Origin: Bacteroidota bacterium
GTDB lineage: Bacteria > Bacteroidota > Bacteroidia > Flavobacteriales > Weeksellaceae
Length of the DNA stretch: 5,416 bases
Direction of reading: 5' to 3'
Assembly: GCA_023387375.1 (NCBI GenBank)
Contig: JAEWIE010000059.1
Coordinates: 1 to 5,416, forward strand
Shown piece after piece: positions 1 to 5,416 of this stretch. The translations under genes and the position numbers were made by a program. The notes below the pieces were generated by a model. It did no database searches, had not been told where the DNA came from, and saw only the letters and a list, made by a program, of their open reading frames with translations. The first letter of the stretch is position 1. Each line of letters starts with the position of its first letter.

Positions 1-263
1 GAAATTTGAAGACATAGTTCGCGTGTCGGGCAAAGAACCAAAAATTGGATTTTACGACTCGTATCGTCAATCATATCCAAAATCGGAAGCGAAAATGCTG
101 CTGTTTTGCCTGTTCCCGTCTGCGCTAGAGCGATTAAATCGCGAGTATCTGATAAGATGAAAGGAATAGTCTGTTTTTGGATTTCTGTCGGGGCCTCGTA
201 GCCCAGTTCGCCAATTGCCTTAAGTAAATCAGGACTTAAATTGGACTCGGAGAATAAATTCAT
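1..263 (-). CDS. DEAD-box ATP-dependent RNA helicase, N-terminal part (runs off left edge)
   Basis: This is the N-terminus (87 complete codons) of a superfamily 2 RNA helicase, a cytoplasmic enzyme that unwinds RNA duplexes or remodels RNA-protein complexes using ATP. Visible motifs, in order: a Q motif around residues 19-29 (ELGYEAPTEIQ), which reads adenine; motif I (Walker A) AQTGTGKT at 47-54, which binds the ATP phosphates; and motif Ia PTRELCLQI at 79-87, which contacts RNA. The DEAD motif, the second RecA domain and any C-terminal extension lie outside the window, so subtype (RhlE, DbpA, CsdA and so on) cannot be decided. The ATG at 263-261 is preferred because the Q motif falls at the usual distance from the N-terminus and a -7 promoter element lies 21 nt upstream. 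No Shine-Dalgarno is present. It is separated from the upstream tlpA-like gene by a terminator, so it is probably transcribed on its own. Confidence 0.95.
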   Translation of the reverse strand, partial: MNLFSESNLSPDLLKAIGELGYEAPTEIQKQTIPFILSDTRDLIALAQTGTGKTAAFSLPILDMIDDTSRKIQFLVLCPTRELCLQI

Positions 264-284
264 TCAGTAATTTAAAAATTTTTG

Positions 285-317
285 CAAAAGTACAACAAAT
301 AATTGAATAACAGCTAA
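285..317 (-). promoter_or_regulatory. Bacteroidota-type promoter of the DEAD-box helicase gene
   Basis: On the minus strand, TACTTTTG (292-285) matches the Bacteroidota -7 consensus TAnnTTTG exactly. A 3-of-4 match to the -33 TTTG element (TTAG, 317-314) lies 21 nt upstream. The -7 element is 21 nt before the helicase ATG, predicting a very short 5' leader of roughly 15 nt. The -33 half is weak, so the -7 element carries the call. The methyltransferase promoter at 2869-2901 has nearly the same geometry. Confidence 0.6.
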
Positions 318-516
318 TAAGAAATTTTTGTGCCATAGGCGCAAAGCTCACACCCTACCCCTCTCATCCTCTTACGATTACACCCCTATTCCATCCCGTA
401 CTGCATCCAAAAAACGGCCTCCAGCGCACTTGGGAGCATATCCTTATTTTACTTTTTATTAAGAATTTGTTAATTCAGATTCTTATATGTCGCTTACTTT
501 CCTTGTTTCAGTCACA

Positions 517-546
517 AAAAAAGAAGGATTTAAACCCTTCTTTTTT
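517..546 (-). terminator. Intrinsic terminator of the amylase-tlpA operon
   Basis: A perfect 11-bp inverted repeat, 517-527 against 536-546 (AAAAAAGAAGG / CCTTCTTTTTT), surrounds an 8-nt loop at 528-535. Read on the minus strand it begins 8 nt after the tlpA stop codon and ends in a run of seven T (from A516-A522 of the plus strand). It is symmetrical and could act in both directions, but no plus-strand gene feeds into it within the window. Confidence 0.85.
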
Positions 547-554
547 CTAATATA

Positions 555-1094
555 TTATTCGTTGGTTAACCGCTCTAAAACGGCCACAAAATTGGGATCT
601 TCAGGTGAAATCGCATAGTAAAGTGCAATATTTGAAGTCTGGTCCACCACGATAAATCTTGGCACCCAGTTAAGTTCAATGTAGTTATTAAAAGGGTTTT
701 TCCATCCCTGATCGAACCAATAGTGATCCCACGACTCCATTTTGTATTTGACTAGACCTCGATTCCACTGCTCGTAGGAGCGATCTAAGGAAAAATAGAC
801 AAAATCGACCTGAGGATAGGTATCCTTAATTTCTTGCGTTTTAGGGAGTGCGAGGATACAGTCTTGGCACCAGCTTGCCCAAAAGTCAATGACAAGGATT
901 TTTCCTTTGTACTTTTCAAGCACAGCTCCTATCGTTGTTTTTGATCCGGCTTTTGAAGTAAGTCCTTCCGCTAATGCCTCTTTCGAAAAGGAAGTTTTTG
1001 GAGACTCTGGAGCTCTTTGAGCATAGCCTAAAGAAAAGACAAAAACGGAACTAAGGAGTAATATGTTTTTAAAAGACGTTTTTATTGAAATCAT
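555..1094 (-). CDS. Secreted TlpA/ResA-like thioredoxin-fold thiol-disulfide protein
   Basis: This is a 179-residue exported protein with a thioredoxin fold, expected to exchange thiols and disulfides in the periplasm. Residues 1-25 look like a signal peptide: K5 and K9, a hydrophobic core at about 11-22, then GYA before a likely signal peptidase I cut at A25/Q26. No lipobox is seen. The domain covers about 45-179: strand VIDFWASW at 68-75, active site WCQDC with C76 and C79, and a likely cis-proline at P145 preceded by V144. The CxxC dipeptide is Gln-Asp rather than the common Gly-Pro, which should alter redox potential. The start lies 5 nt after the amylase stop in an all-A/T stretch without a Shine-Dalgarno, which suggests one mRNA with the amylase. 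A hairpin terminator follows. The family assignment is firm, but whether it reduces, oxidises or isomerises cannot be told. The domain could also be described as AhpC/TSA-related, but the paired CxxC favours TlpA. Confidence 0.9.
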   Translation of the reverse strand: MISIKTSFKNILLLSSVFVFSLGYAQRAPESPKTSFSKEALAEGLTSKAGSKTTIGAVLEKYKGKILVIDFWASWCQDCILALPKTQEIKDTYPQVDFVYFSLDRSYEQWNRGLVKYKMESWDHYWFDQGWKNPFNNYIELNWVPRFIVVDQTSNIALYYAISPEDPNFVAVLERLTNE

Positions 1095-1099
1095 TTTAT

Positions 1100-2746
1100 T
1101 TATTTATTTTTTAATTCTAATAGGACGATTTGCTCTGTCGAGTCAAAGCTTACTTGTCCGTTTTTTACTTTGGCACTCACGCCTGAATAGGCATCAAAGA
1201 CCCTCGCTCCTTCTGCAAAAACGCCACTTACATTTAGCTCTTTTTTACCTGGAGATAGGGAAAGACCGACAATGACTTTGTCATTTCCAAGTACTCTAGA
1301 AAAATAGTACGGACTTTCCGAAAGCATTTGGTGTTTACCTGCGCCTATTGCAGGATGCGCAGAGCGAAATTTACCTAATTTCTGGTAATGAGCCAAAAGT
1401 TTTTGCGTATTTGCATTCGATTTAATGTCCTGCCAATTCATATTGCCACGAAGAGTGGCATCCCCCACAGCTCCTTCTAATAGTAAACTCCTTCCCGATT
1501 CATCTCCATAATAGATTTGAGCAATTCCAGGGGAAAGAAGTAGTTTATTCGCAGCTTCATATCCTCTTTTTCTCTCTTTGTCAAAAGGCGATCCATCGTC
1601 ATGGGAAGTCAAATAGTTCATAACCGTTTTCCCTTTTAAAGGTCCATTAATCTTTTGATCGTAATAAGAAAATAAGGGCTCATACTCCCTATTTGCATCC
1701 GATTTAAAATCAAAATTAATAAGCGCATCAAAACCATTTTCAAAGTAATTCACTTTGCGATCGGAATAATTATAATCCATATCTTGAGAAACGCCATATC
1801 CATACACTTCCCCTACGAGAAAGAAATCCTGATCATCCAGAACATTCCTTGGATTTGCAGCTTTGTACTCTAAGAAGGCACTCTGAGCTACTTTCTCAAA
1901 CTCTTTCCAAACATCCTCTTCGGTATGCTTTACGGTATCCACGCGATATCCATCGATTCCAAATTCTTTGATGTAATCACTTAGCCATTTCATGACGTAA
2001 TACTTCGGCGCCCTAGGATAACCTGTTTTTTTAAAGAATGCATCTAATTCAGCGACCTCTTTTTCATAACGATTCTCTTTTTTCCATTTATCCACAAGGT
2101 TTGCAGGTAGCTCTACAGGTAGTTCGCTTTCTGTGCGTAAATCCGGAAGGTTTTCCACAAGCGTACACGAAGTCGTAGAATGGTAATTTTCATGGGTGCA
2201 GGTAGGATTGGTTCTTACCCAAGTAGAAGGAAAAACTTTATCGGTAGGCGTTACGGGTCCCGTATGGTTAATTACGGCATCAAGTACAATCCGAATTCCT
2301 CTCCTGTGAGCTTTCTCTACAAATTCTTTTAAATCCGCCTTCGATCCAAAATTAGGATCAAGCGCCGTCCAATCTTTTGCCCAATACCCGTGGTATGCAT
2401 AGGTAAGCCCTGTGCCTTCGTCCACGGATCCATGAATTTGCTCCACAAGAGGCGTAAGCCATATCGCATTCATGCCCAAGTCTGAAAAATAGCCTTCCTC
2501 TAATTTTTGAATCATCCCTCTTAAATCGCCACCTTCAAATCCCCGATAAGGAGCAGTAGAATCCATTCGACCAAAGGATTTATCGTTGGTAGGATCACCA
2601 TTTAAAAAGCGATCTGGCAGTACAAAATAGAGATTGGCAGCTTGCCAATTAAAAGGATTCGCTTTGGAAGGGGCGGAAGTATTCACAGCGCAGGAACTAA
2701 AAGATAGCAACGCTACAAAGGCAATCAGAGTGCTTTTTAAAGTCAT
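1100..2746 (-). CDS. GH13 alpha-amylase lipoprotein, MalS-like
   Basis: This 548-residue alpha-amylase cleaves alpha-1,4 bonds in starch or maltodextrins with retention. Residues 1-19 form a lipoprotein signal with lipidated C19 (FSSC). All GH13 signatures of the (beta/alpha)8 barrel are present: DAVINH at 156-161; GYRVDTVKH at 266-274 with nucleophile D270; acid/base E313 in VGEVYGYG; SHD at 381-383 with transition-state stabiliser D383. LPDL at 200-203 fits the fifth conserved region at the end of domain B (about 162-247), and a C-terminal beta domain covers about 475-548. From memory, the stretch around GIAQIYYGDES (407-417) and HPAIGAG (464-470) resembles E. coli periplasmic MalS, so subfamily GH13_19 is likely. 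The mature part has only two further cysteines, C183 and C194, possibly a disulfide. It is first in an operon with a thioredoxin-like gene. No SusC/SusD genes are adjacent and no clear promoter was found upstream. All catalytic residues are intact. The ATG at 2746 directly precedes the signal peptide. Confidence 0.95.
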   Translation of the reverse strand: MTLKSTLIAFVALLSFSSCAVNTSAPSKANPFNWQAANLYFVLPDRFLNGDPTNDKSFGRMDSTAPYRGFEGGDLRGMIQKLEEGYFSDLGMNAIWLTPLVEQIHGSVDEGTGLTYAYHGYWAKDWTALDPNFGSKADLKEFVEKAHRRGIRIVLDAVINHTGPVTPTDKVFPSTWVRTNPTCTHENYHSTTSCTLVENLPDLRTESELPVELPANLVDKWKKENRYEKEVAELDAFFKKTGYPRAPKYYVMKWLSDYIKEFGIDGYRVDTVKHTEEDVWKEFEKVAQSAFLEYKAANPRNVLDDQDFFLVGEVYGYGVSQDMDYNYSDRKVNYFENGFDALINFDFKSDANREYEPLFSYYDQKINGPLKGKTVMNYLTSHDDGSPFDKERKRGYEAANKLLLSPGIAQIYYGDESGRSLLLEGAVGDATLRGNMNWQDIKSNANTQKLLAHYQKLGKFRSAHPAIGAGKHQMLSESPYYFSRVLGNDKVIVGLSLSPGKKELNVSGVFAEGARVFDAYSGVSAKVKNGQVSFDSTEQIVLLELKNK

Positions 2747-2923
2747 AATAAAATCGAATTTCTACTTATATAAAGGGAAAGTGAGTCTTTTCATTTAAGG
2801 AGGCTTAATTTAGTGATTTTTGTTTTTAAAAAGAGTCCTAAATAAATCTCTTGTAGAAATTTACCTAATTTGACTCCTTTTCACCAAAAACAGTATCTTT
2901 GTTTCAAAAGAACCTGCCTCTAT
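2747..2923. other. Divergent intergenic region between amylase and methyltransferase
   Basis: This 177-nt region separates the minus-strand amylase from the plus-strand methyltransferase. The plus-strand side has a good promoter (2869-2901). The minus-strand side has no TAnnTTTG match; AT-rich TATATAAG (2773-2766) is the nearest poor candidate, so amylase transcription may need an activator. GAGTC-containing motifs occur at 2783-2787 and 2833-2837, and inverted at 2872-2876. TTAAG/CTTAA (2795-2799 with 2804-2808) forms a small palindrome. These are candidate operator elements only. Confidence 0.45.
2869..2901 (+). promoter_or_regulatory. Bacteroidota-type promoter of the methyltransferase-flippase operon
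   Basis: TTTG at 2869-2872 and TATCTTTG at 2894-2901 match the Bacteroidota -33 (TTTG) and -7 (TAnnTTTG) elements exactly, with a 21-nt spacer. The -7 element ends 22 nt before ATG 2924, giving a predicted leader of roughly 15-18 nt. The -33 element overlaps a TTG at 2870 that could otherwise be mistaken for the gene's start codon. Confidence 0.75.
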
Positions 2924-3718
2924 ATGTCTCTATACAGTCAATTGGCCGAAACTCTTTCTTACATAGCTCCCCCTATTTACAAGGAGCGATTTTTTAAGAG
3001 ATTAAAACATCTAGACGCTTCTCACCGCATAGAGGGCAAGGTAGAACCTGAACTTTATTGGTTAAATAAACAGGTTCATAAAGACGATGTTTTTCTAGAC
3101 ATTGGATCTAATGTCGGATCATATTTATACACCCTCGAGAAACACCTTAAATCAGAGAACTTGTATGGGTTTGAGCCCAACCGTATTCTCTACAAACGAT
3201 TAAAACGGTTATTCCCAACTCTTCCTATTTTTCCACTTGCGCTTGCTGATCAAAACAAGGTGGCGGAATTTAAAGTGCCTGTGATTCATGGCCACAAAAT
3301 AAAATCAAGAGGAACCTTGCAAACCCACTTAAAGGAAGAAGGAGAAGAATCAGGAGAATTTCAAAAGGTGAAAGTCATGCGCCTTGATGATTGGGCTCCT
3401 ATGGAGCATTTTGAAAGGCTTGACTATATAAAAATAGATGTGGAAGGAAGTGAAGAAAAAACACTTAAAGGAGCCCAAAAAACCATCAAGCGATTTAAGC
3501 CCACTCTCCTCGTTGAAATTGAGCAGCGGCACCATGAATCTCCTATTTGGCCTCTAATTTTAGAGGTCTGCTCCTGGCGATACAAACCCTTTTACGTCGA
3601 TCCAAAAACTTTAGAGCTCACCGCTCTAGAAAAGACATTTTTCGAATCTCAAGCAAAGCTGCAAACAAATTCTAGCTCTCCGTACATTAATAACATTATC
3701 TTTGTGCCCGAAAAATGA
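2924..3718 (+). CDS. FkbM-family SAM-dependent methyltransferase
   Basis: This 264-residue class I (Rossmann-fold) methyltransferase of the FkbM/Methyltransf_21 family transfers a methyl group from S-adenosylmethionine, in this family commonly to a sugar hydroxyl of a glycan or natural product. Visible motifs (numbered from ATG 2924): motif I VFLDIGSNVGSYL at 56-68, the SAM glycine-rich loop; YGFEPN at 81-86, with E84 probably holding the ribose; LDD at 154-156; the family hallmark IKIDVEGSEEKTLKGA at 169-184; and LLVEIEQRH at 195-203. No signal peptide or membrane segment is evident, so it is cytoplasmic. The frame is open back to a TTG at 2870, but that extension covers a promoter, so ATG 2924 is preferred. 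The stop overlaps the flippase start (ATGA, 3715-3718), implying a shared mRNA and translational coupling. This supports a role in methylating a surface glycan before export. The acceptor cannot be deduced. Confidence 0.9.
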   Translation: MSLYSQLAETLSYIAPPIYKERFFKRLKHLDASHRIEGKVEPELYWLNKQVHKDDVFLDIGSNVGSYLYTLEKHLKSENLYGFEPNRILYKRLKRLFPTLPIFPLALADQNKVAEFKVPVIHGHKIKSRGTLQTHLKEEGEESGEFQKVKVMRLDDWAPMEHFERLDYIKIDVEGSEEKTLKGAQKTIKRFKPTLLVEIEQRHHESPIWPLILEVCSWRYKPFYVDPKTLELTALEKTFFESQAKLQTNSSSPYINNIIFVPEK

Positions 3719-5193
3719 ATGTAGTATCGCGACAGAGTTTTAAATACTCCTTAATTGGGTATTTTGGTTTTTTGCTGGGCACGCTCTCCGCACTTTTCGT
3801 GTTTCCTTATGACATGGAGTTCTATGGGAAACTGCGTTACATATTGCCGGCTGCAGAAATGCTTCTCCCTATTGTCGTATTTGGACTCTCGTTTTCGAAT
3901 GTAAAATTTTTTATCAAAACGCAAAAAGAGGGAAAGCATCAAAATTTCCTAAGTCTTTCGCTTTTAGGCGTTGTACTTAACTTCGTATTATTTGTAAGTG
4001 GATTTTTCCTGTTTTTTTATCTCTTTCCTCAATTTAAGGACTCACAACTTTTTCAGTTAAAGTTTTTAATTCTTCCGTTAATTCTGATTTTAGCGCTTAG
4101 CGCTGTATTCAATAAATACATCTCCAACTACAAACGCATTGTAGTTCCTAATATTTTTGAGAATCTATTTCCAAAACTAGCGAATCTAGGGACTTTCTGT
4201 CTTTTTGTGTTTTTGGGCGTAAGTACGAAAGGCTCCTTCGGATTCTTAATTGCAATGTTTACTCTTGCGCTCTTTGGTTATGTGCTCTATGCAAATTCCC
4301 TTGAGAAATTAAAACCCGATTTTTCCACCTCCTACATCCAAAAAGAAGGCTTTTACAAGCAAGTTTTAAACTATAGTCTATTTGGATTTCTAGGCAATAT
4401 TGGCAATTACATTGCCTTTCGGATCGATAACTTTATGATTGGTGAATACCTTACTTTTAGCGAAAACGGTGCCTACAGTATTATCCTTTCCGTCCTCTCT
4501 TTTATTCTCATTCCTCAAATGGGACTTTTTAATATTTCCGCTCCCCTTATCAACAAATCCATTGAAGAGAATGATTTTGAGGAGCTCAATCGCTTTCACA
4601 AAAGCACATCTTTAATGCTTTTCTTTTTGGGAGCCACTCTTTTCTCTTGTATTTTGGTCGGGTTCCCTTATCTTACGCACTTTATCGCGAGTGGTGAAGC
4701 CCTTAGAGAAGCCTCTCCCGTTATTTGGATCCTAGGATCTGCTATGATTTTTGATTTGGCCACTGGATTTAACGGGCATATTATTTCACTCTCGAAATAC
4801 TACCGCTTCACCATTATTGTCATGCTATTTTTAGCCTTGACTAGTGTAGGACTCAATTTTCTATTTTTACGCACAACGAACCTAGGAGTTATTGGGATTG
4901 CCCTTGCCACTGCAATCTCTCTCACGCTTTTTAATCTCATTAAAATTGCGTTCAATTTCTGGAAATTCCAAGTCTTTCCTATTACCATTGAAATGGTATA
5001 CACAAGTATTCTATGCACCCTTGGAATCACACTTTCCATCATTCTTCCCGAAAGTAGCTCTCCTTTTCTCAATCTGGTTTATAAACCTTTAATCGTGTTG
5101 GGTGTGATTGGAATTGGGAATCATTTCATGGGCATTTATCCTCTAGAGAAATACCTGAATTGGAGTTTCATTAAAAGTCTTTTGAAATTCTAA
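3715..5193 (+). CDS. Polysaccharide flippase, Wzx-like (MOP superfamily)
   Basis: This 492-residue, very hydrophobic inner-membrane protein of the oligosaccharide flippase family translocates an undecaprenyl-linked glycan unit from the cytoplasmic to the periplasmic face. By eye there are about 12-14 membrane helices, roughly at 10-28, 45-60, 80-103, 112-131, 155-170, 175-193, 218-235, 252-272, 298-320, 333-350, 364-385, 390-413, 428-444 and 455-475. The length fits the family (about 420-500). FRIDNFMIG at 235-243 corresponds to the charged Arg/Asp motif in the helix that opens the second half of many Wzx proteins, here R236 and D238. The ATG overlaps the methyltransferase stop by 4 nt, so translation is probably coupled. 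It ends 16 nt from a convergent gene that looks like a glycosyltransferase, which supports a surface-polysaccharide role. The glycan is unknown, and sequence alone does not separate O-antigen, capsule or teichuronic-type substrates. A MurJ or MATE drug-transporter identity is less likely given the context. Confidence 0.88.
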   Translation: MNVVSRQSFKYSLIGYFGFLLGTLSALFVFPYDMEFYGKLRYILPAAEMLLPIVVFGLSFSNVKFFIKTQKEGKHQNFLSLSLLGVVLNFVLFVSGFFLFFYLFPQFKDSQLFQLKFLILPLILILALSAVFNKYISNYKRIVVPNIFENLFPKLANLGTFCLFVFLGVSTKGSFGFLIAMFTLALFGYVLYANSLEKLKPDFSTSYIQKEGFYKQVLNYSLFGFLGNIGNYIAFRIDNFMIGEYLTFSENGAYSIILSVLSFILIPQMGLFNISAPLINKSIEENDFEELNRFHKSTSLMLFFLGATLFSCILVGFPYLTHFIASGEALREASPVIWILGSAMIFDLATGFNGHIISLSKYYRFTIIVMLFLALTSVGLNFLFLRTTNLGVIGIALATAISLTLFNLIKIAFNFWKFQVFPITIEMVYTSILCTLGITLSIILPESSSPFLNLVYKPLIVLGVIGIGNHFMGIYPLEKYLNWSFIKSLLKF

Positions 5194-5209
5194 GTTCTTA
5201 TTTTCCTCT

Positions 5210-5416
5210 TTATTTCAGTTGCAAAAGAAGGCTTTCTAATTCGCTCGATACCTTGCTTTTTACATATCTTCCATAAGGAATTTTTTCGGCGGACTGCTCT
5301 TCTATTAAAGATGAAATAGTACTTCCTTTCGATGACTGCACTAAAGGGCAAGAGCTTTTGTAGAAAGAAGGAAGCAATAGTGGCGTTGAAAATTTAATAG
5401 CATCTCCTATTGCGCC
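5210..5416 (-). CDS. Probable glycosyltransferase, C-terminal part (runs off right edge)
   Basis: An uninterrupted minus-strand frame of 68 codons plus TAA (stop at 5212-5210) enters from the right edge, with its start outside the window. The visible residues begin GAIGDAIKFSTPLLLPSFYK. That pattern (Gly-x-x-x-x-Ala-Ile-Lys-x-x-Thr-Pro-Leu-x-x-Pro) resembles the nucleotide-sugar binding region near the C-terminus of GT-B glycosyltransferases, where a glycine-rich turn and an acidic or amide residue precede a 'tPll.P' strand. The tail contains a helix-like segment ending SELESLLLQLK, as is usual for the last helix of such enzymes. It converges on the flippase gene with a 16-nt gap, which fits a polysaccharide cluster. 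Family membership is inferred from a short fragment and the neighbourhood. That the frame is coding is more certain than what it encodes. Confidence 0.6.
   Translation of the reverse strand, partial: GAIGDAIKFSTPLLLPSFYKSSCPLVQSSKGSTISSLIEEQSAEKIPYGRYVKSKVSSELESLLLQLK

Larger units (their letters stand above)
264..554. other. Intergenic spacer between tlpA-like gene and helicase
   Basis: This 291-nt spacer holds, from right to left on the minus strand, the tlpA-operon terminator (546-517), a small AT-rich inverted repeat (460-466 with 479-485), a C-skewed strip (about 341-440) and the helicase promoter (317-285). The strip is less AT-rich than its surroundings: positions 346-408 contain 30 C but only 4 G on the plus strand. 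It includes a 17-codon minus-strand reading frame (439-386, ATG to TAG). No tRNA, known riboswitch or longer gene could be recognised. The strip may be a repeat, a gene remnant or an unrecognised small RNA, but none of these is supported beyond composition. Confidence 0.5.

Noticed and set aside
352..398. Possible G-quadruplex on the minus strand (four G-runs)
   Set aside because: The loops between runs are about 8, 22 and 2 nt. The middle one is far longer than in a canonical quadruplex.
1063..1275. Plus-strand open frame of 70 codons opposite the tlpA/amylase junction
   Set aside because: It lies antisense to two well-supported genes, shows no family motif, and is explained by the AT-rich junction.
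2795..2808. GGAGG at 2799-2803 as a ribosome binding site for an upstream small gene
   Set aside because: No start codon with a sustained frame follows at suitable spacing, and Shine-Dalgarno use is absent at the other genes here. It is better seen as the centre of a small TTAAG/CTTAA palindrome.
2870..2923. TTG at 2870 as the methyltransferase start, with an 18-residue N-terminal extension
   Set aside because: The extension coincides with an exact Bacteroidota promoter, and the first ATG (2924) is well placed for the family fold.
3350..3535. Minus-strand open frame opposite the methyltransferase hallmark region
   Set aside because: It is antisense to conserved motifs of the FkbM gene and has no recognisable features of its own.
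3751..5092. Several short open frames on both strands within the flippase gene (for example 3751-3942, 4390-4599, 4800-5072, 4892-5092)
   Set aside because: The flippase frame is complete with regular membrane helices throughout. The others lack motifs, start context and coherent composition.

Overview
The window looks like chromosomal DNA of a member of the Bacteroidota, most likely Flavobacteriia. The reasons are an AT-rich background, almost no Shine-Dalgarno sequences before the starts, two close matches to the phylum's unusual -7 promoter element (TAnnTTTG), and gene content typical of this group. No rRNA, tRNA, CRISPR array or transposase is visible.

Left part, minus strand (1-2746). 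Reading leftwards in the direction of transcription, a lipoprotein alpha-amylase of GH13 (MalS-like, 2746-1100) is followed after 5 nt by a secreted thioredoxin-like protein (1094-555). A strong hairpin terminator (546-517) closes this two-gene operon. A spacer of 291 nt follows, with a C-skewed strip of unknown nature, then a promoter and the first 87 codons of a DEAD-box RNA helicase that runs off the left edge (263-1).

Right part, plus strand (about 2869-5193). A clear Bacteroidota promoter (2869-2901) drives an FkbM-family methyltransferase whose start is best placed at ATG 2924. It overlaps by 4 nt an MOP-superfamily polysaccharide flippase of the Wzx type (3715-5193). A minus-strand gene converges on the flippase, separated by only 16 nt. 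Its last 68 codons (5416-5210) look like the C-terminus of a glycosyltransferase. This right half is therefore probably the edge of a surface-polysaccharide locus.

How the genes may work together: the amylase would hydrolyse alpha-glucan or maltodextrin at the outer membrane or in the periplasm. Its neighbour is a periplasmic thiol-disulfide protein, and the amylase has exactly two cysteines besides the lipidated one, so a redox partnership is plausible. The methyltransferase and flippase would modify and export a lipid-linked glycan. I see no clear sign of an undescribed system. The points most worth checking are the amylase-thioredoxin pairing, the unexplained C-skewed spacer strip, and the promoter-based start of the methyltransferase.
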